From Clostridia bacterium (GTDB lineage: Bacteria; Bacillota; Clostridia; UMGS1883; UMGS1540), in contig JAQXGO010000013.1 of NCBI GenBank assembly GCA_029006755.1, positions 1 to 32,011 of the forward strand: a stretch of 32,011 nt of DNA. The letters run 5' to 3'. Made by a program: the position numbers and the translations under genes. Below the pieces are notes generated by a model. It did no database searches and was not told where the DNA came from. It saw nothing but the letters and a program-made list of their open reading frames with translations. Below, piece by piece: positions 16,400 to 23,209 of the stretch. Every line of letters starts with the position of its first letter. The first letter of the stretch is position 1.

Positions 16400-17692
16400 A
16401 TGAAAAAAATCATCAGTGCTGCTGTAGCTGCGGTCATGTCTTTAACATTGCTTGCAGGCTGTAGCGGTGGAGACAAATCAGCAAACGGAAAAACAAAACT
16501 TCTTTTAGGTCTGCCGGGTGGCGACGGCCTAACCCCATGGAAAATCGTTGAAAACTTTAAAGAGGCAAACAAGGATAAGTATGTTGTTGAAGAAGATACA
16601 TCCGCTTGGAGCGATTTCACACAGAAAATTAAGCTGCAGTTTGTATCTAAAAATGATGTAACACCGGTGTTTGTGACTGACTCTATGCAGGCAATTTCCT
16701 TTGGTGCACAGGGTGCAGTAATGGATTTGCAGTCTTGGGTAGACGAGAAAATCGATAAGACTCTATATAATAAGGCCTTAACTACACTGACCGATAAAGA
16801 AGGCCATCTTTGGGGTGTGCCGCACGGCTTAAACTCGATTGCAATGGTGATTAATAAGGACATTTTTGCAGAAAAGGGCGTAGAGATTCCGACAGAGGAT
16901 TGGACATGGCAGGAAATGCTTGATCTGGCAAAGAAACTTACATTCACTCGTGCAGATGGAACAAAGGTTTATGGTATCAACTATACGTCTAACATAACAC
17001 AGGGTTGGCTTCCGTTTATGTCAGCTGTCGGCGTACAGCCTTACAAGGATGATTTCAGAAACTCTAATCTGGATGACCCGAAGGTAAAGGATGCGATGGT
17101 GAAGTATCGTTGGGCAATTGATGAAGGCCTTGTTATGCCTGCTGCAGAGCTGTCTGCAATAGGTGGTGCTGAACAAGCATTTGCAAATGGTCAGATTGCA
17201 ATGGCTTTATTACAGGCTTCCAGCATTAAGCCTATTAATAACTTTGCACCGGATTTGAATTATGATGCGATCATGATGCCGATTGGCTGGAATGGCGAAC
17301 GCACTTGTATCTATGTACCTAACTCCTGGCAGGTTTATGCGGGTGTAAGTGAGGACGAAAAAGAAGGCGTGTTGGCCTGGCTCGAATACTTCCTGAGTGA
17401 AGAGGCACAGATGATTATTGCAAACGAAGGTTCTTCCTTCCCCTGCATGATTAAGGCTTTGGATGCAGTTACCAACTCTGGCAGAAAGCCGGAACATATC
17501 GATGCTTTCTATAAGGGCATTAATGAGTACGGTCTGACACTGTTAGAAAACCCGACATCCGGTACAACACGTTCAGTTGTTGACACAATGACATCCAAGA
17601 TTAAAGCTGGTGACGATATTGACGCTCGTATCGCTGAAGCACATCAGACTATGCAGGATGAGCTCGATTACTTCTATGAGAGCAACGAGTAA
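16400..17692 (+). CDS. ABC-transporter extracellular solute-binding lipoprotein, family 1 (sugar type)
   Basis: This lipoprotein of about 430 residues has a signal peptide ending in the lipobox LLAGC (Cys21), followed by a Ser/Gly-rich linker. The mature part has the sugar-binding fold of family 1: VPVF-like hinge segments, ALNFADGQ-like AEQAFANGQIAMALLQ, and aromatic residues such as DWTWQEMLDLAKKL that usually contact the sugar. AAGGAGG precedes the ATG at 16400; a TTG one codon earlier is not needed. A strong terminator follows. No permease or ATPase gene is adjacent, so it is an orphan that must work with a transporter encoded elsewhere. The ligand is unknown, probably an oligosaccharide. 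Confidence 0.9.
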   Translation: MKKIISAAVAAVMSLTLLAGCSGGDKSANGKTKLLLGLPGGDGLTPWKIVENFKEANKDKYVVEEDTSAWSDFTQKIKLQFVSKNDVTPVFVTDSMQAISFGAQGAVMDLQSWVDEKIDKTLYNKALTTLTDKEGHLWGVPHGLNSIAMVINKDIFAEKGVEIPTEDWTWQEMLDLAKKLTFTRADGTKVYGINYTSNITQGWLPFMSAVGVQPYKDDFRNSNLDDPKVKDAMVKYRWAIDEGLVMPAAELSAIGGAEQAFANGQIAMALLQASSIKPINNFAPDLNYDAIMMPIGWNGERTCIYVPNSWQVYAGVSEDEKEGVLAWLEYFLSEEAQMIIANEGSSFPCMIKALDAVTNSGRKPEHIDAFYKGINEYGLTLLENPTSGTTRSVVDTMTSKIKAGDDIDARIAEAHQTMQDELDYFYESNE

Positions 17693-17770
17693 AGCATATA
17701 CCATGTGAATGAAAAAACCTCCAGCTGAAAACAGCCAAGTATGATGGAAAGGCTGTCAAGCGGGGGGCAA

Positions 17771-17820
17771 AAGAGGCACGAATATGACTCAGTTTGAGTT
17801 GTGTTCGTGCCTTTTGTTTT
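17771..17820 (+). terminator. Strong rho-independent terminator after the solute-binding protein gene
   Basis: GGCACGAA (17775-17782) pairs with TTCGTGCC (17804-17811). The inner arm ACTCA/TGAGT extends the stem, and TTTTGTTTT follows. A shorter ACAGCC/GGCTGT hairpin stands just upstream at 17731-17756. Confidence 0.85.
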
Positions 17821-17918
17821 GGAATGGCGTGTTTTAAGAATGAGGTGCAGCGTTGTATTATGCAGTCGTTGATAAGTGGACGATGCTCATCGGTAAGGGA
17901 GCATGATTTTGGACTTTC

Positions 17919-17932
17919 AATAGAATTCTATT
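17919..17932. repeat. 14-bp perfect palindrome
   Basis: The sequence AATAGAATTCTATT reads the same on both strands. It lies in the non-coding gap between the solute-binding protein terminator and the glycosyltransferase end. No gene starts nearby, so a regulatory role is unclear and it may be chance in AT-rich DNA. Confidence 0.25.
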
Positions 17933-17958
17933 CGCTGCATTGCAAACTAAGTCTGCAT

Positions 17959-17996
17959 CAAAAAATACGAATCTTCTATTCTTCGTTGCAATTCGT
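17959..17996 (-). terminator. Possible terminator overlapping the end of the glycosyltransferase gene
   Basis: On the minus strand ACGAAT (17996-17991) can pair with ATTCGT (17972-17967), with an alternative shorter stem from ACGAA inside the last codons. ATTTTTT follows. The hairpin includes the stop codon (17976-17978). The stem is AT-rich and weak. Confidence 0.4.
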
Positions 17997-19085
17997 AATA
18001 TAATCTAAAATTTGACTCGCAGCGTTTTTGTTAATTTGGAGATGTTGGCAAGCCCGCATTGCAGACGCCATTTCTTTGTCTGTTAAAAGAGAAAGCACAG
18101 CTTCCGCAATTTCCTCCGGCATTTTTCCGCTTTTTGCCATTCCCTTTTCTCCAAAAAAGCGAACGTTATCTTCTTCCCATCCGGGCATCGGGGCAATCTG
18201 CACAAAAGGGATTTCCCGCACAGCCGCTTCTGTTGAGGAAAGACCGCCGGGCTTAGAAATGAGCACATCGGCTGCATCATAATACTGCTCAATTCCGTGT
18301 ATAAAACCAAAGGTACGTAGGCGCTTTTCTTTGCCGAAGTTTGTATCTAAGGATTTTCGTAAACGCTTGTTCGTACCGCAGAATGCAAGAAAAACAGTGT
18401 TTTTTGGAGCATTCTGCAACAAAATACGAATTATATCCTGAATATTTCCAAACCCCATACTACCGGTCATGAGCATAATAATACCGGCGTCTAAAGGCAA
18501 GCCGAGCTGCTTGCGTGCTTTCTCCATCGTTAATTTTTCTGTTTTTCCAGCCATAACAGGAATCCCGGTTGGAATGTAGCGCTTCCCCGGGGCTCTATTT
18601 TCGTATTGTATAACAAAGTCCTTGTGGGGGATAAAGTATGCATCTAACGCAGTTTCATCTACAAGCGGCGTTACGCTGTAATCTGTAACGACAAAATAGC
18701 TCCGAAAGTCGGTGTGTTTTTCCCGAAGGCTTGTGAGTGCTTCGGCGGCAAAAACATGGGTGGCAATGACAGTATCAAAACCATTTTCAACCATGAGTGC
18801 ATAAATGCAATCTGCATTTCGGGCGTTTAAGTAATAGGCAATGGAGCGTGAACCGGGTTTGGTGATCTTGTAAGCAAGCCGGTTTCCGACACCAATTAGC
18901 TTCGGCGCATAGAGTGCACTGTTGATATGAATTTTTTCAACATATCGAGAAGATCGTGGCGATTGAAAGAGCAGAGAGTCCATCATAACACCTGTAATGC
19001 CGCGGCTTTCTGCCTCTTGAATAATGGCTCTGCCGGCAGAATTATGACCTTGTCCTGTGTTGGCAGAGAGCACCAGTATTTTCAT
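17976..19085 (-). CDS. GT28-type glycolipid glycosyltransferase (MGDG synthase / diacylglycerol glucosyltransferase family)
   Basis: This 369-residue protein has the MGDG-synthase N-terminal domain starting MKILVLSANTGQGHNSAGRA and a C-terminal GT28 nucleotide-sugar domain with MLMTGSMGFGNIQDI and the donor-binding loop SKPGGLSSTEAAVRE. Relatives (UgtP, MgdA) transfer glucose or galactose from UDP-sugars to diacylglycerol on the inner membrane face, making membrane glycolipids and lipoteichoic-acid anchors. AAGGAG is 8 nt upstream of the ATG. The start overlaps the stop of the preceding acyltransferase-like gene by 4 nt (ATGA), implying coupled translation and joint action. The donor and acceptor cannot be told from sequence. 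Confidence 0.9.
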   Translation of the reverse strand: MKILVLSANTGQGHNSAGRAIIQEAESRGITGVMMDSLLFQSPRSSRYVEKIHINSALYAPKLIGVGNRLAYKITKPGSRSIAYYLNARNADCIYALMVENGFDTVIATHVFAAEALTSLREKHTDFRSYFVVTDYSVTPLVDETALDAYFIPHKDFVIQYENRAPGKRYIPTGIPVMAGKTEKLTMEKARKQLGLPLDAGIIMLMTGSMGFGNIQDIIRILLQNAPKNTVFLAFCGTNKRLRKSLDTNFGKEKRLRTFGFIHGIEQYYDAADVLISKPGGLSSTEAAVREIPFVQIAPMPGWEEDNVRFFGEKGMAKSGKMPEEIAEAVLSLLTDKEMASAMRACQHLQINKNAASQILDYITNCNEE

Positions 19086-19552
19086 CCAATCATCTCCTTA
19101 TGATCAATTACCCGTAATAGACGCATGCGGTTATATCGCTGCACAAGGATGCAGGGCAAGTGTGAAACAGCATAAAGAACCGCGAAGATTGTACCCCAAG
19201 GCCTTTGAATGTAGAGCGCGAAGAGAGGGCTTAATAACAATAGACAATCATGCATGCATTCAGCCACACAAGTTTCCTTTAAAAGCTGCTGCATATATAG
19301 TATATTATATCCATTTTCCAGACTTTTTTTCACCATTGAATGGATAAGATGGCTTTTGTCCGGCAAATATCGTTTCCAACGACGAATACTAATTTTCTGA
19401 TAGAATTTACCGTTTTTTTCCCAAGTTGAGAATGCGTAGGGAAATTTGTCGGGGAAAAAGAGTCCACGCGGCAGAGCTTCTCCCACAAAATGCGATATAA
19501 TGCCAAGCAGTGTGACACCAAGCAAAAAAGAAATCAACGCATTAAAAAACAT
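19082..19552 (-). CDS. CrtO-like glycosyl acyltransferase-family membrane protein
   Basis: The protein has about 156 residues, with hydrophobic helices at about 1-20 and several toward the C-terminus (LLLLSPLFALYI, GTIFAVLYAVSHLPCILV). Between them is a conserved loop containing FSTWEKNGKFYQK and RRWKRYLPDKSHL. This resembles the family named for staphylococcal CrtO, which acylates a glycosylated carotenoid. No carotenoid genes are nearby. Its 4-nt overlap with a lipid glycosyltransferase suggests it acylates a glycolipid instead; that is an inference. I place the start at 19552, where GGAAGGTG lies 5-7 nt upstream, not at the longer in-frame ATG 36 nt earlier. Confidence 0.68.
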   Translation of the reverse strand: MFFNALISFLLGVTLLGIISHFVGEALPRGLFFPDKFPYAFSTWEKNGKFYQKISIRRWKRYLPDKSHLIHSMVKKSLENGYNILYMQQLLKETCVAECMHDCLLLLSPLFALYIQRPWGTIFAVLYAVSHLPCILVQRYNRMRLLRVIDHKEMIG

Positions 19553-19589
19553 GTTTTCACCTTCCACAATGCAGTTCGGCATCCTCAAA

Positions 19590-19618
19590 AAATAAAGTCT
19601 TTATCCCATTCTATGCAA
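19590..19618 (-). promoter_or_regulatory. Possible promoter of the acyltransferase-glycosyltransferase pair
   Basis: TTGCAT (19613-19618) and TTATTT (19590-19595) on the minus strand are spaced by 17 nt. The -10 match is poor. It lies back to back with the phosphatase promoter. Confidence 0.35.
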
Positions 19619-19625
19619 AAAAAAC

Positions 19626-19654
19626 TTGACTTTTTCTTCCGCACAAAGTACAAT
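19626..19654 (+). promoter_or_regulatory. Sigma-A-type promoter of the histidine phosphatase gene
   Basis: TTGACT (19626-19631), a 17-nt spacer and TACAAT (19649-19654) stand about 30 nt upstream of the start codon at 19685. Confidence 0.68.
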
Positions 19655-19684
19655 ACTTTATAACTAAAGAAAGGAATAATGGGA

Positions 19685-20422
19685 ATGCGTATTTTGTTAA
19701 TTCGACATGGAGATCCTGACTACGCGAATGATACAGTCACAGAAAAGGGCAGACGTGAAGTTTTACTGTTGCGAGATCGTTTGCAAAACGAGAAGATTGA
19801 TAAGATCTACTGTTCCCCTTTAGGGCGCGCCTGCGATACGGCTGCGCCTACAGCAAAGGCACTGGGATTAAAAATGGAAGTGCTGGATTGGCTGCAAGAA
19901 TTGCATGCAAGTGTTGAAATAGACGGGGAAAGGGTTTCGCCCTGGGACATTCCGCCTCTTTACTGGCAGGAAAATCCGCAGCTTACGGATGCGAAAGCAT
20001 GGATGGACTTTCCGATTTATGATGGTTGTCATCTCCGGGAAAAAATAGAGAAAGTACATCATGCATTGGATGCGCTTTTGCTGCAGCATGGGTTTAGGCA
20101 CAAAGGGCACATCTTTGAAATTCTGCCCGGGTATGAAACCTCCAATGAAACGATTGCATTGTTCTGTCACATGGGCCTTGGAAATGTAGTTTTATCACAT
20201 CTTGCCGGTATTGCAACGCCAATATGGTGGCATACAATGTTTTTGCCGCCTACCTCAGTGACAACCGTATATATGGAACGGCACCGTACAGATTTGCCTG
20301 TCGCACTGGCACATTTTGCGGGAATTGGAGATACCTCGCATCTCTATGCAGGGGGAGAACCGATTTCAAGTTCAGGGCTTAAAAACTGTAAAGCTGCATT
20401 TTTCCCGCCGGAAACCCTATAA
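19685..20422 (+). CDS. Histidine phosphatase family protein
   Basis: This 245-residue cytoplasmic protein has the phosphoglycerate-mutase fold. The catalytic phospho-histidine is His8 in the RHG motif (LLIRHGDPDY), the conserved arginine is in YCSPLGRACDTA, the acid is in WLQELHA, and the second histidine is in FCHMGLGNV. Family members range from phosphoglycerate mutases to phosphatases of sugars, nucleotides and alpha-ribazole phosphate, and the substrate cannot be assigned. The ATG at 19685 is preferred (AAAGGA at 9 nt) over one at 19679. The next gene follows after 48 nt on the same strand and may be co-transcribed. Confidence 0.88.
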   Translation: MRILLIRHGDPDYANDTVTEKGRREVLLLRDRLQNEKIDKIYCSPLGRACDTAAPTAKALGLKMEVLDWLQELHASVEIDGERVSPWDIPPLYWQENPQLTDAKAWMDFPIYDGCHLREKIEKVHHALDALLLQHGFRHKGHIFEILPGYETSNETIALFCHMGLGNVVLSHLAGIATPIWWHTMFLPPTSVTTVYMERHRTDLPVALAHFAGIGDTSHLYAGGEPISSSGLKNCKAAFFPPETL

Positions 20423-20470
20423 ATAGGTATTTTTTCTGTGATCATAAAAAAGTACCAAAGGAAGTGAATT

Positions 20471-21205
20471 ATGCAAGAACAGATTGATTTTTCAAAAATG
20501 ACGATTGATGAGCTGACGCCGATTGTATCCATGCGCCCCGGAAAGCAGTATACACGAGAACAACTGCGTGATGCTCGTGCTGCTTTTATGAAGGCCCTGC
20601 AATCGCCCGATGAGAATCACACCGAACAGTTGTTTCAAGAGGCATCTAAAAAGGAAACCGCTTCGGTAGAAGCAGAAAAGCATGCAGATGCATGTGAAAC
20701 AAAACAGTTTTCAACGGTGGACTTTGTATATCAACCGCTTGAAAACAAGGTGGAAGAACCGAGAGAAGAGGAACCCGGAGCTACAGAAACAACAGATGAA
20801 GAAGCAGAGGACTTTCTGACTAAAGCGGAGGGTTCCCTTGCGCGTATTCTATATTTTTTGTACGCATACATGCTTGTGCCCATTGTAACAGCCGCATCTT
20901 TGGTGGTGCTTTTGGCGAGCGTTGCGACGGCCATTGTTGCGCCGGACACGCCATATTTAGTGCTCCATGTGCTTTTTGCCGCTGTACATACGGTTTTTCT
21001 TTCGGTTGCATGGCATCAGTTTATGCATCGAACCTGGGTGGGACTGATTTTAAATCGAGCATTGATCTTGTATCTGTTAGGCAATGGCTTTTTTTTGCTG
21101 ATGAGTGGGAAGGATCTTTTGCTGGGCATCATTGAGGCAGCTGTTTCCACCTTGTTTTTGTTCTTTTTTATCGGATATGATAATGGATTTGTGCGGCATA
21201 ATTAA
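20471..21205 (+). CDS. Unknown protein with acidic N-terminal half and four C-terminal membrane helices
   Basis: I do not recognise this 244-residue protein. The first 120 residues are soluble and charged. They begin with a repeat-like helical segment (DFSKMTIDELTPIVS, YTREQLRDARAAFMKAL), then a Glu-rich linker (EEPREEEPGATETTDEEAEDF). From about 128 to the end come four hydrophobic segments (YAYMLVPIVTAASLVVLLAS, LVLHVLFAAVHTVFLSVAW, ILNRALILYLLGNGFFLL, AAVSTLFLFFFIGYDNGF). AAAGGAAG is 9 nt before the ATG. It ends only 6 nt from the converging spoVAD stop with no hairpin between them, so the two transcripts probably overlap at their 3' ends. Confidence 0.8.
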   Translation: MQEQIDFSKMTIDELTPIVSMRPGKQYTREQLRDARAAFMKALQSPDENHTEQLFQEASKKETASVEAEKHADACETKQFSTVDFVYQPLENKVEEPREEEPGATETTDEEAEDFLTKAEGSLARILYFLYAYMLVPIVTAASLVVLLASVATAIVAPDTPYLVLHVLFAAVHTVFLSVAWHQFMHRTWVGLILNRALILYLLGNGFFLLMSGKDLLLGIIEAAVSTLFLFFFIGYDNGFVRHN

Positions 21206-21211
21206 CGCCGC

Positions 21212-22240
21212 TTATACAGTAAGCGCTATCGCGTGTGCAATAGCCGGAATGCTTTCTCCTTGCAGCGTGGTTGTAGGAGAGAGCAGTGCGCCGGTGGCAA
21301 TGAAAAGCACGCGCCGTAGCGTTTTGCTTTCTAACTGCGGCAAGATGTGACCGCACAAGACGGAAGCACCGCAGCCACATCCGCTTCCACCGGAATGGGT
21401 GTCCTGTGTCTGACTGTCAAAAATCATCATGCCGCAATCTTTGTAATTCGCGCCAATTGCGTACCCTTCCTTATCTAAAAGCTCCGATGCAATGGTGTGG
21501 CCGACAGAACCTAAATCACCGGATAATATAAGGTCATAATCACTGATTGTACGCCCCGTGTCCTGCAAATGGGCCTTTAGAGTGGAAACAAAGGCCGGCG
21601 CCATAGCGGCACCCATATTATTTGCATCCTTGATGCCCATATCCTCTATTCGCCCGGTTGTGGCATGCGTAATCTGGACTGTGCCGCCGGTTCCTACGGC
21701 AATTGCACCGCACCCTGTAACAGTCCATTGGGCACCGGGGGGACGTTGCCCGCCATACTCCAGCGGAAACCGGTATTGCTTTTCCGCAGAACAGAAGTGG
21801 CTGCCTGCTGCAGCAATGACCTTGCCGGCATACCCACCGTCTACAAGCATAGCAGCAAGGGTGAGGCCTTCAGCCATGGTGGAGCATGCACCGTATATCC
21901 CTAAAAATGGAACACCCAGTTCACGTACACCAAAACTGGAGGCTGTACATTGGTTTAGTAAATCTCCGGCGACAATGTAGTTTACGTCCTCAGCAGATAG
22001 ACCGCTTTTGGAAAGACACGAGGTAATGGCTTTGTTGACCATGGCACTTTCTGCCTTTTCCCAGGTTTCCTGCCCAAATAAAGGATCGTTTTCTACAGTA
22101 TCGAAGTCATTGCCTAAAGGGCCTTCCCCTTCTTTTTTCCCGACAACAACGCCGCATCCTAAAATGGTCGGCTTTTGTGTGAATTCAACGGTTTGACCGC
22201 CCAAACGTTTCGTGTAATTCAAATTCTGTACTCCCTTCAT
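21212..22240 (-). CDS. spoVAD: Stage V sporulation protein AD
   Basis: This 342-residue protein is a component of the SpoVA channel that imports dipicolinic acid into the forespore and releases it at germination; SpoVAD is the DPA-binding, thiolase-fold subunit at the inner membrane. Family signatures are PTILGCGVVVGKKEGEGPLG, FDTVENDPLFGQETWEKAE, YIVAGDLLNQCTASSFG, LGIYGACSTMAEGL and GSVGHTIASELL. The ATG at 22240 has a weak AAGGCG. A TTG at 22222 has AAGGGAG at 7 nt and is a serious alternative, shortening the protein by six residues. It follows spoVAC by 10 nt. spoVAE, the usual next gene, is absent. Confidence 0.95.
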   Translation of the reverse strand: MKGVQNLNYTKRLGGQTVEFTQKPTILGCGVVVGKKEGEGPLGNDFDTVENDPLFGQETWEKAESAMVNKAITSCLSKSGLSAEDVNYIVAGDLLNQCTASSFGVRELGVPFLGIYGACSTMAEGLTLAAMLVDGGYAGKVIAAAGSHFCSAEKQYRFPLEYGGQRPPGAQWTVTGCGAIAVGTGGTVQITHATTGRIEDMGIKDANNMGAAMAPAFVSTLKAHLQDTGRTISDYDLILSGDLGSVGHTIASELLDKEGYAIGANYKDCGMMIFDSQTQDTHSGGSGCGCGASVLCGHILPQLESKTLRRVLFIATGALLSPTTTLQGESIPAIAHAIALTV

Positions 22241-22250
22241 ACTTTTCGCC

Positions 22251-22685
22251 TTACAATAAAAATAGATAGTAGATTAGGCCGGCGACAACGGATGATACAA
22301 TACCATAGGTAATTACCGGCCCGGCAACGACAAACATTTTTGCACCTACTCCCAGAATATATCCTTCCGATTTAAATTCAATGGCGGGAGATGCAACTGC
22401 GTTGGCGAATCCGGTAATTGGAACGATTGTACCTGCGCCGGCGTATTTCGCAAGGCGGTCATACAAATCCAAACCGGTAAATAGAATACTTAAAAAGATG
22501 AGCACAATGCTGGTAGCCGTGGAAGCCTCTGTTGCATCCAGACCGCGGCATTTAAAAAAGTTGTTGATCAGCTGTCCGATGGTGCAAATTGCACCACCTA
22601 CTAAGAAAGCGAGCAACATGTTTTTCCAAATGGGAGAGTTAGGGGTGCGTGCTTCGGCGTATTTGGTATAGTCTGTCTGTTTCAA
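22251..22685 (-). CDS. spoVAC: Stage V sporulation protein AC
   Basis: This 144-residue membrane subunit of the SpoVA dipicolinic-acid channel has a mechanosensitive role in germination in Bacillus. Typical segments are MLLAFLVGGAICTIGQLI, ILFTGLDLYDRLAKYAGAGTI (shown here in part), VPITGFANAVASPAIEFKSEG and GVGAKMFVVAGPVI. Four hydrophobic helices are visible. The start is a TTG, preceded by AAGGAGG at 9 nt; no ATG or GTG is available in frame at the right place. It is co-transcribed with spoVAD. I do not see a clear sigma-G promoter in the 180 nt upstream. Confidence 0.95.
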   Translation of the reverse strand: MKQTDYTKYAEARTPNSPIWKNMLLAFLVGGAICTIGQLINNFFKCRGLDATEASTATSIVLIFLSILFTGLDLYDRLAKYAGAGTIVPITGFANAVASPAIEFKSEGYILGVGAKMFVVAGPVITYGIVSSVVAGLIYYLFLL

Positions 22686-22815
22686 ATGGATAAACCTCCT
22701 TTACAAATAAGCTGTTTATATATTTATTGTTCCTATGATTTGAAATATGGTGATTGAAAGCTTGTGCAAGCAAAAAAAGTACTGTCAGTAAAAAATAGCG
22801 CAGTTTTCTCGTCAT
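22639..22815 (-). CDS. Possible 58-residue small membrane or exported protein upstream of spoVAC
   Basis: An ATG at 22815 opens 58 codons that start MTRKLRYFLLTVLFLLAQAF, a good signal or membrane segment, followed by a polar tail rich in Asn, His and Arg. It overlaps the first 47 nt of spoVAC in another frame. The ribosome site is weak (GGTGA at 6 nt). It could be a real small protein coupled to spoVAC, or a chance frame. I do not recognise it. Confidence 0.25.
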   Translation of the reverse strand: MTRKLRYFLLTVLFLLAQAFNHHISNHRNNKYINSLFVKEVYPFETDRLYQIRRSTHP

Positions 22816-22863
22816 AGAAGATCACCCAATACTATTTTGTATGAAAAAAGACTGAATATACAA

Positions 22864-22893
22864 AAAATCCGTAGAGAGATCTCTACGGATTTT
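22864..22893. terminator. Long inverted repeat with T-tract on the minus strand
   Basis: AAAATCCGTAGAGA and TCTCTACGGATTTT are perfect inverted copies separated by 2 nt. On the minus strand six T residues follow (22867-22862), so it looks like an intrinsic terminator for transcription coming from the glycan locus. It also shields the spoVA genes from read-through. Confidence 0.6.
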
Positions 22894-22990
22894 CAGACTG
22901 TCGAAAAACTCGGTCTACCACAAGCAAAGTATATATTGCATTTAAAAAGTTGACTTCTGTGTCCTGCAGCGCAGCGCATATCAAAATGTT

Positions 22991-23028
22991 AAAACCGCAA
23001 GGAAAACGTCGAATTTCCCTTGCGGTTT
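22991..23028. repeat. Inverted repeat, possible bidirectional terminator
   Basis: AAACCGCAAGG pairs with CCTTGCGGTTT (11 bp, 15-nt loop). On the plus strand CTTGTTTTTT follows and on the minus strand TTTT follows. No plus-strand gene ends here, so the plus-strand T-tract has no obvious client. Confidence 0.55.
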
Positions 23029-23039
23029 CTTGTTTTTTA

Positions 23040-23087
23040 CGAATGCAAACTCTACCGTACCATCGTACGCCGACGAATTTGCATTCG
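23040..23087. repeat. Nested inverted repeat
   Basis: CGAATGCAAA (23040-23049) pairs with TTTGCATTCG (23078-23087). Inside, CGTAC (23056-23060) pairs with GTACG (23065-23069), giving a two-level structure. There is no T-tract. Confidence 0.5.
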
Positions 23088-23118
23088 CAAAATATACCTT
23101 CGTTTTTCAACCTCTGAC

Positions 23119-23145
23119 CAGCGTGTCGACGTTATCGCCACGCTG
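23119..23145. repeat. Inverted repeat CAGCGTG/CACGCTG
   Basis: A 7-bp stem, with CGA/TCG pairing continued inside after one mismatch. It abuts the next inverted repeat directly. Confidence 0.5.
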
Positions 23146-23174
23146 CAGCATCCCAATTGTCAATTGGGATGCTG
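23146..23174. repeat. Near-perfect 29-bp palindrome behind the glycan locus
   Basis: CAGCATCCCAATTG and CAATTGGGATGCTG are perfect 14-bp inverted copies around one central T. It lies about 36 nt past the stop of the SLH protein gene. There is no T-tract, so it may act as a 3' stability hairpin or be the end of a small repeat element. Apart from these repeats and the possible small ORF, I see nothing in 22686-23209. Confidence 0.6.
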
Positions 23175-23209
23175 GTTCGTTGTCATATTCTTTTATATCG
23201 GTTTGAATT

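Noticed and set aside
17794-18003. 69-codon plus-strand frame beyond the solute-binding protein terminator
   Set aside because: It begins inside the terminator stem, has no ribosome site, and overlaps the end of the glycosyltransferase gene.
22686-22862. Sigma-G promoter of spoVAC
   Set aside because: A CATACAA -10-like element exists on the minus strand, but no matching -35 stands 17-18 nt upstream.
22883-23110. 75-codon minus-strand reading frame (starts MKNEGIFCECKF) in the hairpin-rich spacer
   Set aside because: It runs through three inverted repeats including a likely terminator, has no ribosome site, and its composition is not protein-like. It is better explained as non-coding repeat DNA.
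22860-23180. CRISPR array
   Set aside because: The inverted repeats are all different in sequence, there are no regularly spaced direct repeats, and no cas genes are present.
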